From contig NZ_JALPRK010000008.1 of assembly GCF_023195895.1 (NCBI RefSeq), positions 124,001 to 188,000 on the forward strand: a DNA stretch of 64,000 bases, read 5' to 3'. Each line of letters begins with the position of its first letter. Position 1 is the first letter of the stretch. The notes beneath the pieces are model-generated. The model was not told the DNA's origin, did not search any database, and saw only the letters and a program-made list of their open reading frames with translations. The position numbers and the translations under genes are program-made. Positions 1 through 8,257 of this stretch are shown one piece after another. Source of the DNA: Paenibacillus mellifer (GTDB taxonomy: Bacteria; Bacillota; Bacilli; Paenibacillales; Paenibacillaceae).

Positions 1-1151
1 GTGTTGATTTTCACCTTAGGGATCCGGGCTTTCACTTCTTCCGCCTTGCGACGATCGAATTCCTTGCTCAGGTATCGGTCGACCAACTGTTCAATCTCTG
101 GCCCCAGTTTGATTCCTCGAAGCTTGCCCTTATAACCCATCCGCTCACGCAATTTATTCTCCGTCAGGCGAACGAGCTGGGTCAGGAACGCGCGAAGCGG
201 CGGATGCCCGCTATAAGGCAAAATGGAGACCGGCTTAGTTCGTCCGTACAGATCATGGTCGTACACGGCGCTGCGGAACAGGAAACGGGATACTCTCTGT
301 TCCATCGGCTTATGCAGCTCCAGAATACGGCTTCCCTTGTTCCTTAAGAGATAACCGTCCACCAAAGAGACAACCTTCGGCACATAGTTCCGCAGTTCCT
401 TACGCCCTTGCTCCAAATAAAAACGGCTTTTCTCCACATCATAATCAGTCAGCGTAAGGAGCAGCTCCCAGCTCACTTCCAGCGGATCCGCCGTGAGCCT
501 TCTTCGCCATTCCAGCTCCTTCAGCTCCATCGACAAATTGCGTGGAAGCTTGGCCATCGGCTCCGCTGGCGGCATCTCTAAATCAAACACTAAAGCCAGA
601 TCATATAACCATTCCCGCACATAAAGGTCCAGTTTGGGATAACGCTGCCGATACCCTTGCCAGACCCGTTCCATTAACGTGTATCCCTCGGCAGGTTCAG
701 ACCAACCGACCCCATGAATTAACTCGTACAAGTAGATGAATAGGTACGACAGGTCGGTATCCGGATACTGTCCGGAGCGGACTTCACTCCGCCAGTATAA
801 ATACCATTTCAGCTGCCGTGGCTGCATTTCATCATATGTCGGCCAATACGTCTGAAAAGGGACAAACTCCGCCATTCCCTCTACAGCCGTCTCCAGCTCC
901 TTTGCTTTCTGGACGAACAGCTGCTCCCGCGAAACATAACGAAAGTCCTGACGCCAATCCACCTCACGGTCCCACGGGTCCGGCGCAACAACTCGGCTCA
1001 CAGGTTCCGCCTTGCCGTTCGCCTGCTTTGTGGCGTCTTCCAATTCCAATTCGGCAAATGTCAAACGAGGTTCCGTTCCTGACAGCTGCTCTTGATCTCT
1101 ATGTAAATGTTGGCCGAAAAAGCCGCGATTATCGCCCGTTCCATCCTTCAT
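1..1151 (-). CDS. TerB N-terminal domain protein, 3' end outside window
   Basis: The open frame reads leftwards from an ATG at 1151 and is still open at base 1, giving about 383 residues. The start is set by a GGAGG about 10 bases upstream and 'MKDGTGDNRGFFGQ' as the N-terminus. Around residues 95-290 it carries the TerB_N signature, including the stretches WYLYWRSEVRSGQYPDTD and LSYLFIYLYELIHGVGW. Family members normally continue into a TerB_C domain, which would lie outside the window. The TerB family is linked by name to tellurite resistance, but these large soluble proteins have no established activity. It is divergent from the M50 protease gene. I am confident of the family and not of the function. 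Confidence 0.85.
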   Translation of the reverse strand, partial: MKDGTGDNRGFFGQHLHRDQEQLSGTEPRLTFAELELEDATKQANGKAEPVSRVVAPDPWDREVDWRQDFRYVSREQLFVQKAKELETAVEGMAEFVPFQTYWPTYDEMQPRQLKWYLYWRSEVRSGQYPDTDLSYLFIYLYELIHGVGWSEPAEGYTLMERVWQGYRQRYPKLDLYVREWLYDLALVFDLEMPPAEPMAKLPRNLSMELKELEWRRRLTADPLEVSWELLLTLTDYDVEKSRFYLEQGRKELRNYVPKVVSLVDGYLLRNKGSRILELHKPMEQRVSRFLFRSAVYDHDLYGRTKPVSILPYSGHPPLRAFLTQLVRLTENKLRERMGYKGKLRGIKLGPEIEQLVDRYLSKEFDRRKAEEVKARIPKVKIN

Positions 1152-1208
1152 CGTCCCAAAACCTCCGTCACGACCCGTATACCATCGAACCGAAAATTTG
1201 TTCGCCTT

Positions 1209-1237
1209 TTGAATACTATTTTGCCCTCCCTTATAAT
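1209..1237 (+). promoter_or_regulatory. sigma-A type promoter of the M50 protease gene
   Basis: A -35 TTGAAT (1209-1214), a 17-base spacer and a perfect -10 TATAAT (1232-1237) lie 40 bases ahead of the start codon at 1277. The promoter sits in the gap between the divergent TerB_N and M50 genes. Confidence 0.75.
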
Positions 1238-1276
1238 GAAAAGCAACAGCAAGTTGCCAGGGAGGGCGAAAGTTTG

Positions 1277-1987
1277 ATGAATAAATGGCTGAAGGCCTTA
1301 TTATTTCTGATCGGGGCGGCCGTTTTGACCCGATTGATCCCATTCTCCGATTGGTTCCGCATGCTAGATACGATGGTTCATGAGTTAGGCCATGCCATCG
1401 TCACCTTGTTTGCGTCAGGACAGGTGCTCCGCATTGAATTACACCCTGATCACAGCGGCGTTACCTATTCGGTACTAGCTTCTGGTTGGAGCCAATTGGC
1501 GGTGTCCTTGGCCGGTTATATCTCTGCTTCGCTGTTTGCAATAGCGATGTTCTTCGGTTATTCTCGGCAAAATCAAGCTGCTGGCCTTGTCCTCATCAGT
1601 ATCTTGGCTTTGGCATCGTTGCTGTTGTTTGTACGATCGGGATACGGCCGGGGGTGGTTGATCCTGTTTGTGCTGATCAATGGGGCGTTTTTCTTGCTTG
1701 GAGGGCGTATTCGCAATTTCTATTACTTGCTGCTGGCGTTCTTATGCCTGGAGGAGTCGGTGATGGGGCCCGTTACGTTGCTGCTGAATTCCATCGTTTC
1801 CCCCAGCCAAGCAGGTGACGCGACCAATCTGGCCCAGCTTACGGGAGTTTCCCCTCTAGTATGGTCATTGATCTTTCTAGGTATCTCATTGATTTGCGCC
1901 TTATCCGCGCTGCAATTGTATTGGAATGATCGCAGGCGGAGTCGGGAGAAGAAAAGAATGAGCGGGTCAAGCTCGATAAGCCCTTAA
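1277..1987 (+). CDS. M50 family membrane metallopeptidase
   Basis: Membrane protein of 236 residues. The zinc-binding motif HELGH is at residues 35-39 (in DTMVHELGHAIVTLF), followed by several hydrophobic segments, which fits the M50B-like site-2 protease group. The open frame extends upstream to 818, but that part overlaps the divergent TerB_N gene and has no membrane character. The ATG at 1277 follows GGGAGG and lies 40 bases below a good promoter. Site-2 proteases cut transmembrane substrates; the substrate here is unknown. A charged C-terminal tail ends the protein. Confidence 0.8.
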   Translation: MNKWLKALLFLIGAAVLTRLIPFSDWFRMLDTMVHELGHAIVTLFASGQVLRIELHPDHSGVTYSVLASGWSQLAVSLAGYISASLFAIAMFFGYSRQNQAAGLVLISILALASLLLFVRSGYGRGWLILFVLINGAFFLLGGRIRNFYYLLLAFLCLEESVMGPVTLLLNSIVSPSQAGDATNLAQLTGVSPLVWSLIFLGISLICALSALQLYWNDRRRSREKKRMSGSSSISP

Positions 1988-1995
1988 AATCGGCC

Positions 1996-2631
1996 TCATT
2001 GGTCCTTGATGATCGTACATCTCAGCACATGGACATCTTGATTCTCACGAATCATTGCATCGACATCGTCGCTGGATTCTACATGGTCCTTCCCTTTATT
2101 TCTCACGATTACACCCAAAACAGTCGTTTCATTAGGGTTTACGGTAGTAGGCTGCATGGTGTGGATCATCATACTATCAAAATCGCCTTTGGGAATTTCG
2201 AATCTTGAGCTGGTTACATTTCCTCTCTTCCTGTAAGCAAGTGTCCATCCTTCGTCCCCCTCATTCATGCCAGGGGTCGTTAAATAAAGCCTGAATGGGT
2301 TGTCCTGGGCCTGATCAAGTAACGTTTCCAGCCCAAGCACGGATCCTTTGCTTTCACCGTTCACGTATTGATCGATCCAAACATGCACCCGGTCAACTTG
2401 GATCTCTCCTGGGTTCACATCAAATACCATCGAATTACCGACACCCGCCGCTTTAAGAACGGCATACTCCTCGTCCTCCATCGGCAAGGTCTGGATGGAA
2501 ATCCCGTTGATCTCCTGCTTCGGTGAATGATTATCTAGGTCAACCGTCTCTGAACGAATCCCTTCACAACCCGAGAGGACTAAGGCTGTAACTAGAAGAC
2601 AAGCCAGGATGGGATAAAAATGTCTTCTCAT
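1996..2631 (-). CDS. putative lipoprotein of unknown function
   Basis: 211 residues from the ATG at 2631. A GTG at 2643 is in frame and overlaps the stop of the upstream VOC gene, but GAGGTG lies just ahead of the ATG. The N-terminus MRRHFYPILACLLVTALVL is a lipoprotein signal ending in the lipobox LSGC (Cys about 22), so the mature protein should be lipid-anchored outside the membrane. The rest is hydrophilic and I do not recognise a domain. It overlaps or nearly abuts the VOC gene and is likely co-transcribed and translationally coupled with it. Confidence 0.7.
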   Translation of the reverse strand: MRRHFYPILACLLVTALVLSGCEGIRSETVDLDNHSPKQEINGISIQTLPMEDEEYAVLKAAGVGNSMVFDVNPGEIQVDRVHVWIDQYVNGESKGSVLGLETLLDQAQDNPFRLYLTTPGMNEGDEGWTLAYRKRGNVTSSRFEIPKGDFDSMMIHTMQPTTVNPNETTVLGVIVRNKGKDHVESSDDVDAMIRENQDVHVLRCTIIKDQ

Positions 2632-2639
2632 TATGCACC

Positions 2640-3458
2640 TCACATACTGCTGATGTTAAATCGATTTCCATCCGGATCATAGAAATGAAAACTGACCAAC
2701 CCTTGAGTCAGAAAGCCGCCGATCCCGGAGGTTTCGATCCCGCGTTGTTTTAAATATTGATGATATTTGAAAAAGTCCTGACGTTCCCGAACCCAACATA
2801 CTGGCTGGACCTGTCCGTCCACTTTACCCACATAGGCATCGCTGCTTTTTTGTTCAAGCACCCAAAGCGACTTCTCCTCCGAATGATTTAGCTGGAGCTC
2901 CATGACCGCGAAGCCTTGGGATGGTTGGTGTTCGACGCACTTCATCCCCAAATGCTGTCCGTACCACTGAACGGACTCATTTAACCGGCTGACCCCCAGC
3001 CTGACCCAGGAAGGCGCCAATTCGGAGGAAGGCAGCGACCGATCCTCTTGAAGCGTTAACCGGATCCCCTCGGCGGTAGCCCAAACATCGAAGTACCTGG
3101 TTTTGGGGCCCGAATATACGGCAGATACCCGTATTCCATCGGTTACAAAAGCGCGCCGCAAGCGATCCAATTCCCGAGTCCGAAAACACAATCGAAGATC
3201 GGGATCCACGGTCCCACGTTCGGCATAATGATGGGGAAGCCGAGTTCCCGTAAGATATGTAACCAACCAGGTTCCGAAGTCCATCTGCGTCATTTTGCCC
3301 TCTGAACAACGGGGATCGACCTTCCAGTTTTCTTGCCGCAGCACCTTCCAGCCGAAATACTTCTCAAACCAATCTACGACCTGATCATGATTATCCCACA
3401 ACACATCCATTGTTTGACCGTCAAAATAAAGCTCGGGGATCTCCTTGCCCGTTGCCAT
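2640..3458 (-). CDS. VOC (glyoxalase/bleomycin resistance) family protein, two modules
   Basis: 272 residues preceded by GAGGAGG. It contains two vicinal-oxygen-chelate repeats: an N-terminal one (VVDWFEKYFGWKVLRQE) and a C-terminal one (SVQWYGQHLGMKCVEHQ) ending in FHFYDPDGNRFNI, the typical DPxGN strand. VOC proteins are metal-dependent isomerases, dioxygenases or drug-binding proteins, and the substrate cannot be read from sequence. The downstream lipoprotein gene starts at its stop codon, so the two form a small operon. Confidence 0.8.
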   Translation of the reverse strand: MATGKEIPELYFDGQTMDVLWDNHDQVVDWFEKYFGWKVLRQENWKVDPRCSEGKMTQMDFGTWLVTYLTGTRLPHHYAERGTVDPDLRLCFRTRELDRLRRAFVTDGIRVSAVYSGPKTRYFDVWATAEGIRLTLQEDRSLPSSELAPSWVRLGVSRLNESVQWYGQHLGMKCVEHQPSQGFAVMELQLNHSEEKSLWVLEQKSSDAYVGKVDGQVQPVCWVRERQDFFKYHQYLKQRGIETSGIGGFLTQGLVSFHFYDPDGNRFNISSM

Positions 3459-3669
3459 AGGGGAACCTCCTCATAAACACCTGTTTTCAACCCTATTATC
3501 GCTGAACACGTCCGAATGATAAAGGAAAATATTTGCAAGAAGCGCCGCTTCCATCTGAAACTTTTGTTCATATAATGCGACTGGATATAACAAAACAAGT
3601 TTAAAGAATGCCGATTTTGAGGTAAGATGGTATTCGATGTTTCTATGAGCTAGGGATTGGAAAGGAACG

Positions 3670-4374
3670 ATGGCGATGGATCGGCAGCAGCAAATCATTA
3701 AACAAGCCGAACAATTCGTGCAAGAAGTGCACAGCGGTGATGGGAGCGGGCACGACTGGTGGCATATCCACCGCGTTCGGAATACGGCCCTTGCCATTGC
3801 TCGCAAGGAGCAGGCGGATGTATTTGTATGCGAGCTTGCGGCTTTGCTGCACGACGTGGCGGACGAGAAGCTGAATCCGTCCAAGGAAGCCGGGTTATTG
3901 CGTGTCCGCAGCTGGCTGGATGAACATGTGAGCGATTTGTCCGTTATCCAAGAAGTCATGGAGATCATCTCCACGATGTCTTATAATGGCGGCAAAAATC
4001 CTCCAATGTCTACGCTCGCGGGACAAATCGTGCAGGATGCGGATCGGCTTGATGCCATCGGCGCGATCGGGATAGCCCGAACGTTTGCTTTTGGCGGATC
4101 CAGAGGCAGATCCATGCATGAACCTGGCCAAGATTTCTCGGATTATGACTATCGCAGCCGCGGAAAAACGACGATCTATCATTTCTACGAAAAGCTGCTC
4201 AAACTGAAAGATTTGATGAATACCCGGCATGCCCAAAAGCTGGCCGAATCGCGGCATGAATATATGCTGCGTTATTTGGAGCAATTTTACCGGGAATGGG
4301 ATGCTACCGATGAACATCAGGATGAACAAACCACAACAAATTCAGGTGATATGAGTGAGAATCGCATTTTTTGA
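3670..4374 (+). CDS. HD superfamily phosphohydrolase (YpgQ/YedJ-like)
   Basis: 234 residues. The HD motif is at H61-D62 (ALLHDVADEK), with an upstream His in DWWHIHRVRN (around H32) and a downstream Asp in QDADRLDAIGAIG, together giving the metal-binding set of HD phosphohydrolases. Length and the GRSMHEPGQ and DYDYRS segments fit the YpgQ/YedJ group, members of which have nucleotide pyrophosphohydrolase activity. Activity here is inferred by family. The last 20 bases overlap the glutamate racemase gene, so the two are expected to be translated from one message. Confidence 0.8.
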   Translation: MAMDRQQQIIKQAEQFVQEVHSGDGSGHDWWHIHRVRNTALAIARKEQADVFVCELAALLHDVADEKLNPSKEAGLLRVRSWLDEHVSDLSVIQEVMEIISTMSYNGGKNPPMSTLAGQIVQDADRLDAIGAIGIARTFAFGGSRGRSMHEPGQDFSDYDYRSRGKTTIYHFYEKLLKLKDLMNTRHAQKLAESRHEYMLRYLEQFYREWDATDEHQDEQTTTNSGDMSENRIF

Positions 4375-5134
4375 TTCAGGCATCGGCGGCTTAACCGTGT
4401 TAACGGAGGCCATGAAGAGGCTGCCGAAGGAAGATTTTCTTTATTTTGCCGATACGCTCCACGTGCCTTACGGGACCAAGACGCTGCCCGAAGTGAAGCG
4501 ATACGTTCAAGAATCGGTCAGTGTCATCATGCAGAATGACATAAAAGCTTTGGTTGTTGCCTGCAATACTGCAACTAGTGCCGCCATTGAAGAACTACGG
4601 CGCATGTACCCTATTCCAATCATCGGCATGGAGCCGGCCGTCAAACCGGCCGTCAAACGAAGCCAAGCTGCCGGCAAACGAGTGCTGGTATTTGCGACCT
4701 CGTTGACATTAAGCCTATCCAAATATACCGACCTGGTGGCCCGGGTGGACGACCACAAGGTGGTGGATTCCATGCCGCTGCCGGAGCTGGTGCAATATTG
4801 CGAACAGCTGCAGTTCGATCGGGAAGAGATCGAGCGTTATTTCAGCCGCAAGCTTTCCGGTATTGATCTTGGGCAATACAGCACCATCGTACTTGGCTGC
4901 ACGCATTTTCCTTATTACAAGAGAATTTTGCAGCAAATTGTGCCGCCCCATATCGAGCTGATTGACGGCAGTCACGGTACAGTTGAGCGGTTGTGCACGC
5001 TGATTGGCAGTTCATCCCTTTCCACTCAGGGGTATATGGGACAAATCGAGTTCAGATGCTCGGACGAAAATCCGGCTTATCTGGACAAAATGGCGCGAGC
5101 ACTCGATTACCTGCAAACGCAATATGCACGATAA
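4355..5134 (+). CDS. murI: glutamate racemase
   Basis: 259 residues. Interconverts L- and D-glutamate, supplying D-Glu for peptidoglycan in the cytoplasm. All hallmark motifs are present: FFDSGIGGLT (Asp7, Ser8), PYGTK around residue 39, catalytic cysteine 70 in VACNTATS and catalytic cysteine 182 in LGCTHFPYY. The start is GTG at 4355, inside the end of the HD gene, with AGGTGA seven bases ahead. That makes translational coupling to the HD gene likely. A terminator hairpin follows about 30 bases downstream. Confidence 0.95.
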   Translation: MRIAFFDSGIGGLTVLTEAMKRLPKEDFLYFADTLHVPYGTKTLPEVKRYVQESVSVIMQNDIKALVVACNTATSAAIEELRRMYPIPIIGMEPAVKPAVKRSQAAGKRVLVFATSLTLSLSKYTDLVARVDDHKVVDSMPLPELVQYCEQLQFDREEIERYFSRKLSGIDLGQYSTIVLGCTHFPYYKRILQQIVPPHIELIDGSHGTVERLCTLIGSSSLSTQGYMGQIEFRCSDENPAYLDKMARALDYLQTQYAR

Positions 5135-5161
5135 AAGAAGATGCTGCTGATGTAAAAGTCG

Positions 5162-5200
5162 TGTCCAGACGAGGAGTCGCTCGGGACAGGGCTTTTTTTT
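5162..5200 (+). terminator. rho-independent terminator after murI
   Basis: Hairpin built from TGTCC...GGACA with an inner CGAG/CTCG pairing, followed by GGGC and eight T residues (5193-5200). It ends the HD-murI transcript before the convergent GNAT gene. Confidence 0.65.
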
Positions 5201-5221
5201 CGCGGAGATATAGGGATCGGT

Positions 5222-5767
5222 TTACTCCATCTCCTCATTTAATATCACCATATGAATATGATCTTCCCATTTCCCGTTGATCTTTAAATACTTTCTGGAT
5301 GTCCCCTCATTCTGAAAACCCAGCTTCTGGACCACGCGAAGCGAGGCCTGATTTCTTGGCATGATGTTCGCTTCAATCCGATGCAAGCGTAAATTCTTGA
5401 ACGCATGGTTCACCACCGCTTCGACGGCTTCGGTCATCAATCCTTTTCCTTGTTCCTGCTCATCGATCTTATAGCCCAAATGACAGGATTGGAACACGCC
5501 TCTGACGATATTGCTCAAAGCCACCGCCCCAATGATTCTACCGTCAAGGAATAACCAAAATTTACAGAGCGATCCTTCTTGGTTCTTAGCCGCCTCGTCC
5601 CGCAGCAATTCCTGTTGAACCGAGGAAGTGTAGAAGTCCTCCGTTCTTAGCGGTTCCCACTCCTCAAGATGGGTTTTATTCCGAACGGCAAACGCCAAGA
5701 CCTGATCCGCATAGGTCTCATCGATCATTTGGAGCGTCATGCGTTTCGTAGTGATTTCCTTCGTCAT
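5222..5767 (-). CDS. GNAT acetyltransferase, RimJ/RimL-like
   Basis: 181 residues from the ATG at 5767, which has GTGAGGG upstream. The frame is open further up to 5824, but that part overlaps the DUF3891 gene and lacks a ribosome site. The acetyl-CoA motif region is EQGKGLMTEAVEAVVNHAF, followed by LRLHRIEANIMPRNQASLRV and VQKLGFQNEGTSRKYLKING, the standard RimJ/RimL order. Members acetylate protein N-termini or small molecules; the substrate is unknown. Probably co-transcribed with the DUF3891 gene 20 bases upstream. Confidence 0.8.
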   Translation of the reverse strand: MTKEITTKRMTLQMIDETYADQVLAFAVRNKTHLEEWEPLRTEDFYTSSVQQELLRDEAAKNQEGSLCKFWLFLDGRIIGAVALSNIVRGVFQSCHLGYKIDEQEQGKGLMTEAVEAVVNHAFKNLRLHRIEANIMPRNQASLRVVQKLGFQNEGTSRKYLKINGKWEDHIHMVILNEEME

Positions 5768-5787
5768 AAATGCCCTCACTTTTCTAC

Positions 5788-6543
5788 TTATCCATTTAAT
5801 AATGAAATTTCTAGATTCACACATTCACTTCCTTTATAAGCTTCACTGAATCCTAGGGTTTCGATCTTTCTCTTCGAGACCTGCCTCACCGGTAGCGTTG
5901 TCGTTAGTTCCTTGGCCAAAATAGGCGGGGTTAACCGGATTTCTCTAGCATTGCCCCACCTGGCTTCACAACGCTCCCCTAGTAACGTAGCTTCAAAGCC
6001 TTCCCTAAACCAAGGATGTTCCTCTTCTTTGGAAACGCCGGGTTCATTCAGGCAAACGTAAAGTGAGATGTCGTCACATAGCTGCAGCAGCATGAAATGC
6101 CTGTGGATAACCTCTTGAGGAACGCTTAGTTTCTCGGTGATCCGTTGCTGCCTTGCTAGCTCGTGCTGATAGAACCGAGAACTCACCTCGTCTAGCGAAT
6201 CCCTAATGTGCATAAACGAAGCGTAGTGGAGACTGCACAGCAAAGCTGCGTATTCATTCATCGCCTCAACCTCGTCGAGGCCTTGCTGGTATTTTTCAAT
6301 TTTCGGGGCTAACGGGTAGTCCATGAAGGAGTAAGGCGCCTGGCTCTCCGCATTCCAAATTGGCGAGGCATCCAGCGGGATCCAGCCCCGGTCATGCTGA
6401 TCTATGGCTAGCAAAGCACTTGATAGATACTCGTCATCCAGAAATAACTCCTTCTCCAAATGGCTGGCGATTTCACCCGCCAAGCGCGCATGGTCATGCT
6501 GGGTGATCAACACAAATTCCCGATCCGTCTCTCGAATAATCAC
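5788..6543 (-). CDS. DUF3891 family protein
   Basis: 251 residues beginning MIIRETDREFVLITQHDHA, the characteristic opening of DUF3891, followed by AIDQHDRGWIPLD and a long mostly helical body. The repeated histidines and aspartates (QHDHARLAG, IDQHDRGW) resemble an HD-like metal site, but no biochemical role is established for the family. There is no signal peptide or membrane segment, so it should be cytoplasmic. Followed closely by the GNAT gene on the same strand. Confidence 0.75.
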   Translation of the reverse strand: MIIRETDREFVLITQHDHARLAGEIASHLEKELFLDDEYLSSALLAIDQHDRGWIPLDASPIWNAESQAPYSFMDYPLAPKIEKYQQGLDEVEAMNEYAALLCSLHYASFMHIRDSLDEVSSRFYQHELARQQRITEKLSVPQEVIHRHFMLLQLCDDISLYVCLNEPGVSKEEEHPWFREGFEATLLGERCEARWGNAREIRLTPPILAKELTTTLPVRQVSKRKIETLGFSEAYKGSECVNLEISLLNG

Positions 6544-6577
6544 GGTACCACCGCCTTTTTCGTTATGTATCTATCCT

Positions 6578-7150
6578 TTATTCCGATATCTGGGTACTGA
6601 TGATCCGATGATCCGCTTCTGCTGTCAGCTTAAACTTTGTTCCCTGCTCTTCAGGAAGAAATTGATACCAGAGCCGGACATTCCGATCCCCCGTTGCCTT
6701 AATAGACGCAGTAAAGCTCTCCTTTGTCGCATAGCTATAAACCTGGATCGAATCAATTTGCGGGTTTCGGATCACGCCAAATAGAAACGGCGATGGAAAA
6801 TCATATTTTGTTCCTTTTGTTGATGAAAAATATTGATCCGTCCAGTAACTGTCGGGATCTTTGTCATGGATTGAAGGCAAAGTGTGCCCCCCTCCATATC
6901 CCCATTTCCACCCAAGTAACGGCGTTTTTTGGACGTATTCTGCATTGATCGTTTGTCCGTTTTGGAGATCACGAAGAATGAACAGAATTTTGCCACGATC
7001 CGTCTCGGCCTCGTATAAGAGATGCCCCTTCATCTCATACCTAACCTTTTCGACCGCCTCAATCGGAGTAGACGAGTATTGGTTACCGATGTAGATGTAG
7101 CCGAACCCCAACGCACCTAAAATCAATGCAAGAATAGTTAGCTTTTTCAT
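6578..7150 (-). CDS. secreted or membrane-anchored protein of unknown function
   Basis: 190 residues after TGGAGGATCT. The N-terminus MKKLTILALILGALGFGYIYI is a short signal or single membrane anchor. The remainder is a soluble domain rich in aromatic residues and I do not recognise it. No lipobox Cys is present, so anchoring by an uncleaved N-terminal helix is possible. It is transcribed towards the DUF3891-GNAT pair with 34 bases between, so it may head that operon. Its upstream side is a 183-bp intergenic repeat element. Confidence 0.6.
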   Translation of the reverse strand: MKKLTILALILGALGFGYIYIGNQYSSTPIEAVEKVRYEMKGHLLYEAETDRGKILFILRDLQNGQTINAEYVQKTPLLGWKWGYGGGHTLPSIHDKDPDSYWTDQYFSSTKGTKYDFPSPFLFGVIRNPQIDSIQVYSYATKESFTASIKATGDRNVRLWYQFLPEEQGTKFKLTAEADHRIISTQISE

Positions 7151-7183
7151 AGATCCTCCAGGAAGTGACCTCTTGCTTCATTA

Positions 7184-7367
7184 TAACGGAACCTAGAGCC
7201 GTTATTTGAACATTTCCCGCTCATTTCCCATGCTAACGGAACCATAAGCCGCTATTCGGCTAAAAATGGAGCTGCTGGGGCCTATTTCGACCCAATAAGG
7301 TCTCCTCGTTCCGCTAGAGTTCACAGTCTCGTGTTTACAGCCAATTAAGGTCCCTCAGTTCCGTAAA
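7184..7367. repeat. 183-bp intergenic inverted-repeat element, copy 1
   Basis: Four copies of a roughly 24-base box of the form TAACGGAAC...AGCCG/CCTTATT. Two are in plus orientation, starting at 7184 and 7234; two are inverted, ending at 7316 and 7366. The boxes are symmetric about the centre (offsets 0, 50, 132, 182). No reading frame of note crosses it. A second element at 19727-19909 has exactly the same offsets. This suggests a dispersed palindromic repeat family able to fold as a long hairpin. Confidence 0.7.
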
Positions 7368-7368
7368 C

Positions 7369-7402
7369 ACTCGACCCACCTTCCTGCGAAGGTGGGTCGA
7401 GT
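7369..7402 (-). terminator. terminator hairpin after the oxidoreductase pair
   Basis: A perfect 14-base stem ACTCGACCCACCTT / AAGGTGGGTCGAGT with a 6-base loop lies 13 bases after the stop codon at 7415. The T tract on the minus strand is weak (GTGTTTACGG), so termination may be partial. Confidence 0.6.
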
Positions 7403-7414
7403 TCAACAAGATGA

Positions 7415-8257
7415 TTAGAAAGACGGCAACTCCACCCAAACCCCGGGCGTTTCCGCCGCTTTCATTCCATACTCGATCACGGCGATCACGGCTACGGTTT
7501 CCGCAGGATCGACCACAGGCTGGCCGGTTTCGAAGAACGTCACCATATTCCGGATGAACGGCTCGAAAAAATTGGAAACCGCAGACGCCTGCGTAAAGCT
7601 TCCGTTGCCGTATTTGATACCCAGCGTAAAAGGGCAGTTGTCCCCCAAGTGGTGGATCGTAGCGCGGCAGCCTTCCCCGAAATCGATGAGAAGAGCGGGC
7701 GAATCCGCCGTTCCGGTATACATTACGCGCTGCGGATCCGCTCCCATCAGGCTCACGATGGGCTCGATTTGGTGGATCGAATAGTTGTCAAAAGCGCCGG
7801 GCCCCCAGCTGCTGATCGTTTGGATCCCTGCCGGGTCGATCGCCGCAAATTCGCTGGCAAAGCGGAGCGCGGACGTCGAATACATCGGCGTACCGTGCCT
7901 CGCGGCCAGTTCGAATAGGCGAACCGCTGTTTCCCGATCGGGTGCGAACGTCTTATCGATGTACGTCGGTTTGCCCGACTGCAGAGGAAGCTGAGACAAC
8001 TCCTCGTGGAACTCCGGATTGTCGGGAGATAACACAATCAAGTAATCGCTCCGCTCGACGACGTCTTGGATGGTCGGCAACAATTCGATCCCAATCTCCT
8101 TGCACCAGGCTTCGTTCGTGCGTCCGTTTTCCTTGTCTCTTTTCCCATATGCACACGTCACCTTCATGGCACCAGACGTAGCCTGCTCAATCCACCCGGG
8201 ATATTTGTTGGCGTGGAACTGGTCGAGGTGAAGGTCGATAAATCCGATATTTTTCAT
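7415..8257 (-). CDS. Gfo/Idh/MocA-like oxidoreductase, short form
   Basis: 280 residues, shorter than the usual 330-390 of this family. It lacks a clean glycine-rich NAD loop at the N-terminus (MKNIGFIDLHLDQFHANKYP) but keeps the family layout: SDYLIVLSPDNPEFH, then GKPTYIDKTFAPDRETA in place of the EKP helix, then a C-terminal substrate domain. Its ATG overlaps the stop of the upstream dehydrogenase by four bases. The two are therefore translationally coupled and may act together on one sugar or inositol-type substrate. Whether this one still binds NAD is uncertain. Confidence 0.7.
   Translation of the reverse strand: MKNIGFIDLHLDQFHANKYPGWIEQATSGAMKVTCAYGKRDKENGRTNEAWCKEIGIELLPTIQDVVERSDYLIVLSPDNPEFHEELSQLPLQSGKPTYIDKTFAPDRETAVRLFELAARHGTPMYSTSALRFASEFAAIDPAGIQTISSWGPGAFDNYSIHQIEPIVSLMGADPQRVMYTGTADSPALLIDFGEGCRATIHHLGDNCPFTLGIKYGNGSFTQASAVSNFFEPFIRNMVTFFETGQPVVDPAETVAVIAVIEYGMKAAETPGVWVELPSF

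Noticed and set aside
542..1275. Plus-strand reading frames opposite the left-edge gene, including the upstream part of the M50 frame
   Set aside because: The minus strand encodes a TerB_N protein with recognisable motifs; the plus-strand frames are its shadow and have no ribosome site.
3471..3974. 167-residue minus-strand frame upstream of the VOC gene
   Set aside because: Low-complexity Ser/Cys-rich translation overlapping the HD gene on the other strand.
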